Source of the DNA: Spodoptera frugiperda
Taxonomy: Eukaryota > Arthropoda > Insecta > Lepidoptera > Noctuidae
Assembly (NCBI RefSeq): GCF_023101765.2
Contig: NC_064238.1
Span: 7,736,116-7,800,115, forward strand
Direction: 5' to 3'
Length of the DNA: 64,000 nt
Position 1 is the first letter of the stretch. Each line of letters begins with the position of its first letter. Below are positions 1-10,700 of the stretch, piece after piece. The notes below the pieces were generated by a model. The model ran no database searches, was not told the DNA's origin, and saw only the letters and a list, made by a program, of their open reading frames with translations. The position numbers and the translations under genes were made by a program.

Positions 1-501
1 TTCATTTGTTTAATATTAAGCAAGAAAATCACTATACAAATGTACAAGTATACTTCTTCAATTGTTTAAGAAGTAAGCTAACGGAAAATACGAAATGTTT
101 TGTAAAACTTCTTTGGGAAGTAAATTCCCAAAACAGTTTACGCTTCACCTGATATGTTATTGTCATTAGAACGAAAGTTACTTAAATAACGTCGGGAAGT
201 GTCAAGTACTGAATGCTGTATAAATATATTGAAAAGTATGACAATTCTGGGACGTATTGTATCAAGTGATGCTGTGTTTAAAATATTTTTAATCAATATT
301 ATTAAAAAGATTTCGAGAGCATCTTTGACTAAAGGATATTTGAGTATTGAAAAATGCCTTTTATTCATTTTTATTCAAATATTTACTTAAAATATTTGAT
401 TAGCTTTGAGATTAAATGGTAACAAACACCTCACAAATTTTTGGTGATTACGGAAAGATGGGTTTCAGGTTATCTTTTCACCTAAGTCAACCAATGTATT
501 A

Positions 502-710
502 GGGCCGAAACACATAACCGCGTTGCGGCGCCGCGCCGCTAAAATCAGCGGTTTGCGTTGCGGTGTTGCGGCGTCGCGAAAAAGAGCATTTTATTGTCGT
601 ACGGTAGGGTAACCAGTTCCTCGTGATATTTTATTGGGGATAGACGTGTTTCTGCCATGGACAATCGTGAGAAACTTATTGCTTATTTGTTATTACCAGG
701 TTCGTTTTGA
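502..710 (+). mobile_element. Harbinger-like element, 5' end fragment
   Basis: A GC-rich block follows a TTA trinucleotide (499-501) and begins GGGCCGAAACACATAACCGC. It contains GCGGCGCCGC and a short stem CCGCT/AGCGG. An ATG at 657 opens a short frame beginning MDNREKLIAYLL that stops after 17 residues. The start resembles two other elements in this window (26422 and 28086), which also begin GGCC or GGGCC, carry ACA soon after, and follow TTA or TAA. That is the 3-bp TWA target typical of PIF/Harbinger. No 3' inverted repeat was found, so it is probably truncated. The rest of 1-882 holds nothing recognisable. Confidence 0.4.
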
Positions 711-882
711 CTAATAAACTCAATGATGTTAAATTTAATACGTGAACATCTGTAGTAGTAGAACTCCACGGTATATAAAAGGAGTCTCTGTTTAGTAATG
801 GGTTTCGCCCTAGCGCTCATATGAAAAGATCAGAATAATTCGTGATACATAAGTATCTTCAAGTAACATAATTTGTACTCAC

Positions 883-3765
883 CTTCCCCGAAGACTGAAC
901 GCCCTTACACAAGCACAGAAACACGATAAGCCATGCTGCCAGTAAGCACACAGCCATGCCCCAGCGGATTTGGCCAGTTTCTTCAATGCCAGATGAGAGG
1001 CCCAACACTTGGTTTCTACAAGATAAATAAGTTTTCTTTATGTGAGGCACTGACATAACTGTAAGGAGGCTTATTTCAACGTTGCTCCAGTCTAGAATTT
1101 TCTCCTGTATCGTGGATACGTTTACAAACATATAATTCCACAAACACATGACACCCAGACCCGAAACAACAATTTGGGGATCACACAAAAAGTTGCTCCG
1201 TGCGGGAATCGAAACCGCTACACGTTGCGCGGCAGCCGGTTGCCCAGCCACCGCACCAACCGTGCAGTCGATCGAGAAATGACAAGAACATTTGTAGTAA
1301 ACTAGACTACAAGTTCGATACCCTATCATTGAATCTTACACAAAGATTCGTAGGTACTAGGTCCCTACTCAGAGATATAACAATAAAGTAGGGTACTTAC
1401 GTAAAATACTCTTCCGCGGGTGGTCGACGAAGTGCCACGTCAGCTAAAGCATTGATATTGTGTAACTGAGCGTACGTCTGATTGAAGCATTGTCTCAAAT
1501 AGTATGTTCCGTTGACCGCTTCACATATGTCCGCTTCTTCGTAGGAATAGCAATCTAAACAGAATAATATCGTAAAGACAACCGAAGTCTACAAAAAGGA
1601 CCAATAGCGTGACAGAATGATAGTTTTTTTTTAAATAATACTAACGTTCAGTGCTCCATTCGGCGTCGCAATTCTGCCAGGGTAGTTGGTAGAAAATGCT
1701 CATAAACGACACAGCCATGTAGTAAATCGTCCAAGCAATGATCAGATTGTAGTACAGCATGACGATACTGGAAACTATCACCATGCCATACCCAAGTCCT
1801 TGGAATAGTGGACAGAATTTGTTGTACACGGCCACAGGGCCCAGAGCAGCATACTGTCCGAACGATAGCTCCATAAACATCAGAGGTAAACCAGCGATGA
1901 TAAGCATCACAGTGAATGGTATAAGAAACGCTCCTGCAAGTAAATAAGGTACATTATTGTTTGGCTGCTGCTTAGGTATAAAGACGAAACGAAAGTTATC
2001 TAAATAAGAAGGATGAAAGGAAGATCATTATGTAAGGCAAATGCTTGTTGTTCATACTTCATGGACGTTTATCTTTAAACAGAAATTTTATGAAAAGGTC
2101 ATCATAACAGCACGTAAAGAGAACAAAATAAATATCTAGTAGGTGGAAAGAAGCAGATCTCGAGACCCTATATTAACCTCCAAGGCAGGATGTCTCGTAA
2201 ATACCAAGGGGTCAACGCGTGCTTGTTAAGTGCGTTCATCCCACGCAACTATTCTCGGATTTGCACAGCGTCATTTCAAAACTTAAGTACTGTGATTTAT
2301 GTACATAGGACCATTTTATATTCTAAGGGTGTAAAATGGAATAGGTTTCTGTGGTAGATACATTCCATATTATTAAAATACACACGTCAAAAGGTATATT
2401 GGAAAAATATTCAATTTTATTTACCTCCTCCGTTATTGTAGCATAGATAAGGGAATCGCCAGACATTGCCCAAGCCCACACTATACCCCAGCAGTGATAG
2501 TAAGAAGTCAAACCGTCCAGTCCAATTGCCACGCGCTGGTTCAGCGTCTTCTGCCGCTGGCTCCGGATTCAATTCGTCTTTACTCTGTATAACAATTTCA
2601 AAGATCCATTTCTTATCTATTTTCCTGTAGTTATACATTGAGTTAAACCAGGTAAAACCTATTTTAATGTAGTTATAGTAATAAAAGTCTTTTGTTTGAG
2701 GTTATTTTATTAAAGTTAGGTACATTTCTCGTAACAATTGTAATTTTTAGTGTTTTCAAACGTTCGCTAAAGCCTGGTTTAAATAAATGTTTAAAAATGT
2801 ATTGTGAGTGATATCATTCTGCAGACAACTCAAATGTTAGAGCAATAGAGGTTAAGTACCTATTTACAACCAGGTACTCGGACGAAATATTTTTTATTTC
2901 ATTATTTTACATAAATTCTTAACAATAAATTCGAATTAACAAATTGCATTTTACCACATTAATAGTGCGTTCATCGGTAAGTTCATAGCACTACTTACGT
3001 ACTAATTGAATGCTGATGGAAGCAATTAGTTGTCCCTAATACAATAAGCTCATACGAGTAGGTGCTGACACAAATGTTAAGAAATGGAGTGGTTCATTCT
3101 TCGCCGGTCACCACATGCCCTAGTTTAGTCATCTAACTTATACGTCCGTTTATTCCCATGTAGGCAGAAGCTACCTGCGTCAATACTTAACTACCCTAGC
3201 TCCCCCTACTCTACATTTGTGAATCCTACGAGGATATTAGAATTTTGAAGAAGTAAGGACACCATTAATAATGTGATGTGAAATAAAAGTACATAGGTAT
3301 CTATACTATATAGGTGCATGAAAGAGCAACGCACTGGATATTTCAGTACATAAATGTAATAAAGCTTGTTGCTTCGTCCGTTAGATGGCAATATGAAACA
3401 AAATATTCCTGAAAATGAACCTTTGATTCACACACGAATCAGCTGGTGCTAAGCACAATTTGTCGACTCGCCTCAACATCGTCATTGTTACACGACATAA
3501 GTAGATGAGTGATATAAGTAGGTATCTATATCACATACCATGTGACCTACATATCGAACGGACCTATAAACCTCTTTAAATTAAAAATGATAAATGATAA
3601 AAACGAATATTATACACTTTCCATTGCCGTTTAATGGAGACCTTTTAAGGAAAATCTAGCTAAGCGGTAGTCGATACTCACATCAGCGATTTTCTTATCC
3701 ATAGCTGAAATATCCGTTGTCACTGCAGGAATCTCGGTCTTTGGCGTTTTAGATGACTTCGACAT
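883..3765 (-). CDS. SLC6 family Na+/Cl- dependent neurotransmitter transporter, 5' part (glycine-transporter-like)
   Basis: Five coding exons are joined by consensus splice sites in consistent phase: 3682-3765, 2425-2584, 1646-1933, 1401-1554 and 883-1015, giving 273 codons. The gene continues past the left edge, so TM5-TM12 are missing. The N-terminal tail is about 46 residues. TM1 contains the family hallmark GLGNVWRFPYLC (about residues 65-76), which carries sodium and substrate contacts, followed by NGGGAFLIPF. TM2 and TM3 lie in exon 3. The large second extracellular loop in exons 3-4 has paired cysteines and N-glycosylation sequons (NGT, NQT). TM4 ends with KGVQSSGK. Such proteins are plasma-membrane symporters that recover amino-acid transmitters or amino acids. 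The loop and TM1-2 look closest to insect glycine-transporter-like members, but substrate cannot be assigned. The start is the ATG at 3765, which opens a short first exon with donor GTGAGT. No other exon is visible in 1-882. Confidence 0.88.
1152..1272 (-). mobile_element. tRNA-derived SINE copy (intron of SLC6 gene)
   Basis: On the minus strand this reads as a tRNA-like head. An A-box-like GGTGCGGTGGCTGG is followed about 40 bases on by a B box, GGTTTCGATTCC, and then a tail including AACTTTTTGTGTGATCC. It lies in the SLC6 intron between exons at 1401-1554 and 883-1015. A second diverged copy in the same orientation is at 57531-57650. The internal Pol III promoter boxes are directly visible; the family name is not known to me. 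Confidence 0.65.
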
Positions 3766-5147
3766 TTTAAATGAAAGCACAGCGGAAACTATTTGAACAG
3801 AAATCGGTGCTCAGGCATTATATCGGTAGTCACCACCGCGTCAATGACACACGGAACACCGAGTATCGCACTGAACATCACACTCGCCACAACTAAGATA
3901 CGAATACCACTGAATCACTTTACAAACATAAAGCACACTAAAACGGGATGATTTAGAAGAAATTAATCAAAAAGCGAGCGAGTTAAGTGTACATTAAATC
4001 GAAAAATACAAAACGCAGGAACGCGCAGATGTCAAGTTTCGCATCGACCGAACTCTGAATGAACATCTAGGTCAATATCAAGCCTCCGCCTCCGCCGCCC
4101 CCGCACCCTTCTTTACCCCGTTGTGAAAATTTTCTTTACTACTACATCATAATATGGAAAATTTTCTTGATTATCGCTAAGGAACACAGTTAACACTTAT
4201 TCGTTATGACATTAACAAGACCATGAGAAACAACAACAGACGCTGTTTACTACATCTCATCAAATTCAGATCAGGATCATATTTCCTACCCTTTCACGGA
4301 TACGTTAAATCTTTATTGAAACATTATTTTATGGAAAATAATGTTTATTACATAGTAAAATTATGTACAAATTCGATGCTATCATTAATACAGGGACCTA
4401 CTTTTATGAAAATAATCAGAAACATAATAGATAAGAAGAAAGGTAATTAAATCTATAAAAAAACCCTAGGTACCACCTAATTAAATATCGAAACAATTGA
4501 ATGCCATTAAATCAAAGGAAATATTATAAAGTGATTGATTTTCGTAGCATTCGTAGCATACTTCGTAGCACAGCGTAGCCGTTCCTTAAATACACAGGAA
4601 AACGGATTTCACGTACATTTTTCAGATTATTGATTTGATTTGTTATTGAAGACCATTTCTATGATAAAGTGTTCAGTTCAAATTCCTTAACTTATCAAAC
4701 ATAAACCAAATCGATTGTAAACCAAATATTTATGACAATAGATTTAAATCGTGTGGAAAACCGACATACTAATAAAAATTCAAAGTAATTAAGCCAGAAA
4801 ACATTGAACTACATAGTATTAAAAAAGTTTGTGCCTAAATAACCCGCTAAAAGCTTTTCCCTCTGCTTAACGTAACCTAAAAGGTTGTTAAGGCAGTAAG
4901 TACACCTGCGCCTAGCACCCTTCAGTATTTCAGTATTACAGGCGGGTAACAACCGAGACGAATTCAGGCTGCCGATATACTTACGTACATATTATAGGTA
5001 AATAGTTTCAGTTTGTACATCAAGGGGTAGGATTGAGGGACCTCTTCGATTTATTGTTATAAGAAAACTTGTAACGAAGAATATAAAGGTGGATCGTTTA
5101 ATACGAGTTTTTATGTACGTTTTGTATTTATGGAATACTAGCTTCTG
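3766..5147. other. Upstream region of SLC6 gene, no gene seen
   Basis: This is AT-rich noncoding sequence upstream of the SLC6 start. It has a pyrimidine/GC patch at 4081-4125 (CCTCCGCCTCCGCCGCCC) that could be promoter-associated. One TGTCA occurs at 4030, with no cluster like those seen upstream of the housekeeping genes. A short open frame at 4223-4450 has no recognisable features. Confidence 0.5.
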
Positions 5148-5310
5148 CCAGTGGCTTCGCCCGCGTTTCTGTGAGATAAAAATGTTCCATGTGTTACCAG
5201 ACCATAACCTACCCCTGTTCCCAATTTCATCTCGATCCCATCAGCCATTTTGACATCAAGCAATAACAAACCAACATACAATTGATGAATACTAACTAGT
5301 TGTTAACCGC
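5148..5310 (-). repeat. Helitron-type interspersed repeat, 3'-end fragment
   Basis: Read on the minus strand, this ends in a GCGGGCGAAGCCACTGGCAG-like stretch followed by AAGCTAG. That is the form shared with the 13.8-kb repeat end: a GC hairpin, then GCTAG. The adjoining text (ATTTCATCTCGATCCCATCA, AACAAACCAACATACA) resembles common lepidopteran repeats. It is degenerate and has no coding capacity. Confidence 0.5.
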
Positions 5311-5622
5311 GACTTCGCTCGCTTTAGAACCAAAAATCTTAGTTCTTAAAGTTTGGATAACGATTTACCGCAAAAGGTACGACTCCCGCAAGAAGGTAAG
5401 TTAGTTGCAATACCTACTGTTGTCTTTGCATGCCTTCGCAATGTCAACATCTTGAGCTTCACAATAGTGACTGAACGATCGCCTTATATTTTGAGGTGTA
5501 CACTTGTACAGCAAGTATATACCTACACCTCCCCTCCTTTTCCCCTAAAGAGATAAATATCAAAAAAACGGTGCGTTACGCGCAACCTACTACGCGGCGA
5601 AGTAATACAGCCATAGCTCGTA

Positions 5623-6056
5623 CCGCGTAGATCGTAGTTTGTAACGCGTAGCGCGTAGATTGTAGTTTGTAACGCGTAGCGCGTAGTTTGTAACGCGTAG
5701 CGCGTAGTTTGTAACGCGTAGCGCGTAGTTTGTAACGCGTAGCGCGTAGATCGTAGTTTGTAACGCGTAGCGCGTAGATCGTAGTTTGTAACGCGTAGCG
5801 CGTAGATCGTAGTTTGTAACGCGTAGCGCGTAGATCGTAGTTTGTAACGCGTAGCGCGTAGATCGTAGTTTGTAACGCGTAGCGCGTAGATCGTAGTTTG
5901 TAACGCGTAGCGCGTAGATCGTAGTTTGTAACGCGTAGCGCGTAGATCGTAGTTTGTAACGCGTAGCGCGTAGATCGTAGTTTGTAACGCGTAGCGCGTA
6001 GATCGTAGTTTGTAACGCGTAGCGCGTAGATCGTAGTTTGTAACGCGTAGTGCGTA
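5623..6056. repeat. Heptamer-built minisatellite array (28-bp higher-order units)
   Basis: The array is made of four heptamers, all ending GTA: GCGCGTA, GATCGTA, GTTTGTA and ACGCGTA. Joined in that order they form a 28-bp unit. There are thirteen 28-bp units (5623-5678 and 5742-6049) and three 21-bp units lacking the GATCGTA heptamer (5679-5741), followed by one variant heptamer. The eleven units 5742-6049 are identical. The first two each differ by a base or two. Because 28 is not a multiple of 3 and no frame has a stop, the minus strand shows a 248-codon open frame (5523-6269) with an 84-bp protein repeat. I take that frame as a by-product of the array, not a gene. Confidence 0.95.
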
Positions 6057-7756
6057 GCAGTTGTTCTCCGCTATTAATCTCCTAGTCTGGTCGTACGCAC
6101 GGAAAGAGTCTAATAACCCTACACCAAAATACCTGGTATGGTATGAGAACTCACTGCTACGAGCTATGCAAAAGACTACAATCAGTACTCGTAGCGCGAA
6201 TTTCGTAGCGCGTAGTAGTGTTTTTAGTCTCGTAGGTTGGACCTTGGACTTAATTGACGTGCCGACCACACTGAGTTTAGGATTTCGACATCAAAATGCA
6301 TAGCATGGTGATTAATAGCGGAAAATCACTGGTACGCGCTACGAACTACGCCCTACGAGCTACAGTATAGTCTACATATTCTACATAATAGAAATACCTA
6401 CAGTGTGACGTCATTTATGAACCTTACTGTCCTCTGTAACTGACCAACCGAAAATTTAATTCGTTTGAAAGAGGAAGGCATCTAACTCCCTATATATTGT
6501 ACCTGGTCTACAAACGGATGCAAAACAACAGCCATGTGCACAAAGTAAAGGTAATATCCGCAAACCATCAATTTCCTCTACTCAGTCAGCTGTAAACACG
6601 ACCCTAGATAATAGATAGATAGACGATAGTTAGGATCTACATACATACCTACCTAGTACTGACATACATCTATAACGATGTGAATAAGCGTAGATAGTAG
6701 ATACCATTTTAGCAGTTTGTTCAATATAGGTAGATTATTCTTTTTATAAATGTATACTACTGTAATACTATATGCGACATGAGTAGACCGGCTCGACCGG
6801 CGAAATACTAGGCTCTCATCTCACAGCTGCAACTTCTTCTAGTACATTACTATGTGAAAGTTTCGAATACCAACATTTTTGGGAATGGGAGCCCTTTGAA
6901 AATGCTGTAGGTAAGCACTCCCTATAGCATGAATACCAACTTCGGCTGCAGTGACATTTTACGACTTTGCTACTGATAAAATAAAATATTCTAAAATGTA
7001 CTGTTTCTTTGTAATATGGTAGTACTACTGAATCTGTTTATTATTTAACTGCTTTCTGTGTTCATTAGCCAATAGTATCGTAGTTTGTAGCGCGTAGTCT
7101 TCTTTTCAGTTACAATAGAACACATAATTATGAAGAAGTATAAATATAGGTATGTATTCTTCATAAGTTGTGTTCTAGCATAGGATAGCTAAATATAATG
7201 TTGACTTTTTCAGTAAAATTTTAGAAAATACTGGAATAACAATATGTTGTGGTACTAAAAATAATACACAAAGTTAATAGGTAAATCATTTAATGATTTA
7301 TAATATGTAACCCTCCAATATGTACAGGAATGTATCAACAATTTGTGGTCCCCATTTCAGAACAGAATATAAAAATTCTAATACCTTTGTAAAAAAAAAC
7401 AAGACGTATATCAAATATGATCAAAGAAAAACGTAAAAATATATCAAAAACAGTTTAAGTAGATCTTTCCTTAACATTATTTTTTGCTTAAACCTAATAA
7501 TTGGGATGTTTCCTTAGAAAAAATAAATTATTTCGATTTATCAATACATTCACACTATCATTGATTGATTTGATTTTATACTTCATTTTAAATTAAGTTA
7601 GTTGATGTATGACGTCACAATTTGCAATCGCATTCAAAAATAGAAAACAATAATTTTGACATTTTGTAAAAATAAATTAATTTTACTGGCTGGAAAATGG
7701 AAACATCCCTATTGTGCCTCTAAACCCCAAAAAATATTAGTAAATGATGACGTCAT
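6057..7756. other. Intergenic, with scattered satellite-like monomers
   Basis: There is no gene here. Dispersed relatives of the array heptamers occur at 6188-6215 (CTCGTAGCGCG, TCGTAGCGCGTAG), 6331-6365 (minus-sense TACGCGC and TACGAAC-type words) and 7078-7100 (CGTAGTTTGTAGCGCGTAG). Simple GATA/TACC-rich sequence lies at 6605-6670. The part nearest 7756 is probably transaldolase 3' UTR and flank. Confidence 0.5.
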
Positions 7757-10700
7757 CTACTTCTTAGCGAGGAGGGCTTTGATGAGGGATTCCAGTTTCC
7801 TGGTGTCGGCAGCGAACTTTCTTATACCGTCTGATAACTTGTCAGTGGCCATCTGATCTTCGTTCAGATGCCAACGGAACTGCGCCTCGTTTAGAGAAAT
7901 CTTTTCCATGTCACACTGTGTAGCTAATTTAGGATCCAGCACCTGAAATGAGGAGTAATTTGTAGACATCGTAAAAAATAAGCAATATGATTTGTTGATC
8001 ATAATTTCCGAACGAACACACGAAGTATGTTTAACCCATATGATGAGCATGGGTTAAACAAATTTTTTAGATAAGTTCGTTCTGGATAAATCAGGGAGCA
8101 GCGCCCGTGACAGTCGTGCAGCTTATTGCTTATTTGGTAGAGTGGTATCAAGCGCGAGAGCCGCACATGTGACCATGGGTTTGGTCCACAGATATTGGGA
8201 TTACACAGTGCATAGGACGAATTAATACCCGATATAGGTGTACCTCTTTTTACCCTACACCTTCAGTAGTAAAAAGTGTAATAAGGATATACAAATAATA
8301 AGTAAAAATTCACATCATTTAATAATGAAAATAACCATAAATATCACAGTGGTAAGTAACATATGAGGTAAAATAACCTTGAATAGATTACAAATTGCAA
8401 TATAGCATGAATTGTAAACAAAAACGGAACTAATACTGTGATTGACCACAGATACAGTGCCCTCCAAAAGTTAGTTGAAATGATCATTAATGTAGTAAAT
8501 GTGAGGAAATTATAATAAAACCAAATAAAATCGTGGCTTCAAGAATTATTTATTAAAATATAATCAATTTAGAATATTTCTGTCAGTAAGAGAATCATAA
8601 CAAATTTTATAATTATAATTTATGTAGATTAACAATGAAATCACGTTACCAAAAGTTAGTTGAAATTGTTGAAAAAATATTTTAAGGCTTGTGTCTTTGT
8701 AAATATTTTAACTTTTAATATTTTATATGACCGCCATTATTCTGTAGAACTGCTTTAAGTCGTCTAGGCATTGATTCTACAAGATTCTGTAATGTTTCGA
8801 CCGGTATAATCGACCATGTTTCAAGAATTTTATTTTTAAACAAATTCCTGTTGCGTCTTATGGAAACAGGGATCCTGCGGTCTAATTCATCCCATAAATG
8901 TTCAATAGGGTTAAGGTCGGGTGACATCGAAGGCCATTCCAGTAAATCCACTTCGTTATCTTCAAAATATGTTTAGTTATCCTTGCTGTATGCTTCGGAT
9001 CGTTGTCTTGTTGGAACTTGAAAATCCGACCTAACCCCATTGTTTCAGCAGATTGTTTTAAATTGTCACGTAGAATATTACAATAGACCAGTGCTGTCAT
9101 CTTGCCTTCAATTACTTGCAGTCGGCCCACACCATGCCAAGAAAAACACCCCCAAACCATCACACTCCCGCCGCCGTGTTTCACAGTGGGCTGCAAGTAT
9201 TTGTCGTCGTAAGAGTTATCATTGCTTGTGCGCCATACAGTTTGCCGACGGCGATTTCCAAATAGTTCGAACTTCGATTCATCGCTAAAGACTACTCTCT
9301 TCCAAAATTCTATTGGTTTATCCGAATACTTGCGGGCGAACTCCAACCTTCGCTTTTTATGGATCGATGTTAAAAGAGGTTTCTTTCTGGCAATGTGACC
9401 TCGTAAATTAGCATCATGCAGGCGTCGCCTGATGGTAGTTTCAGAAACCGAGGTCCCTGCTTCCTGTAACTGATCTTTGATCTCTCGTACCACAATCTTG
9501 GGATTAATTTTACACTGCCGCACTATTAGTCGATCATCAACAGAAGTAGTAGCCCTAGGACGCCCTGACCGTGGCCTATCTGCAAGACTAGGACATTCTA
9601 AAATTTTCTTTATTATTTTTCGGACACCTTCTGGACTAACTTTAAATAATTTTCCCACAGCACTAAAGTTTTTAATTTTTTCGTATTCATACACAATCTT
9701 TATTCTTTCTTCGACAGTTAATTTTCGCCTCGGAGCCATTATTAATTCAAAAACAGTCAAATCACCTTACAATATCTTATTATTAAATTTAAACTACGCA
9801 CACTGCCCTAACAATAATAATAAATGAATTTAAAACCGCGAGAGTATCGGATATCGTTTAAAGTTTGCTATTTCAACTGACTTTTGACGCGCTCAATTCA
9901 AGTAGTGCACACATAAACATAGATTTTGAAAGAAATCAAAATGAATTTCGGGGAATTCCCTAGAATAGTGTATCCAAACATAAATAGTAAACAATTCATT
10001 CATCGAAACTGCGTATTTTGGAAAATATATAACATCATTGATAAGGTGAAGTAATTTCAACTAACTTTTGGAGGGCACTGTAACTGTTTTATCAGCAATA
10101 CAAATTATCTTGAGTACATTTAATATGATATGATTTATTTTAGTACTGGTACTTGCAGCATAGTATTAAAAAAACACAATTCTCTTTAGCTTACCCCTGG
10201 TAAGCGAAAGCGAAGCAAGACTTTGTGCCTATTTTTGGCCAGATACGATATTTGTCTCATTTGTGAGATTAAATCTATAACCAAACTACACATTTTTTGT
10301 ATATAAGGCTGTTCTCAGCAGAATAAAAAATGTAAAAACTCACTCTCTTCAAAGGTTGTTCACTGGCAGCCAACTCCTGAAGCAACTTAGGGCTTATAGT
10401 AAGGAGGTCGCAACCGGCCAGCTCGCGAATCTCGCCAGTGTTACGGAAAGATGCGCCCATCACTTGGGTCTTGTAGCCGAACTTCTTGTAGTAGTTGTAC
10501 ACGCGAGTGACCGATAGCACGCCAGGGTCGTCCTTGCCTTCATATGTCTTCTTTGTATGCTCAACATACCTGGAATTACAGGAAAGTAAGTTAATTAACC
10601 AGCAGCATTAAGTTCATTTTAATTTGTCACAAACAGATATGACAGGGAACTTTATTTTTTTTTATGTTGAAAATAAAAAGTAATGTGATCTTGATTCTTT

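Noticed and set aside
859..1329. 156-codon open frame on the minus strand as a separate gene
   Set aside because: It contains SLC6 exon 5 read through the intron and across a SINE. Only 883-1015 is coding.
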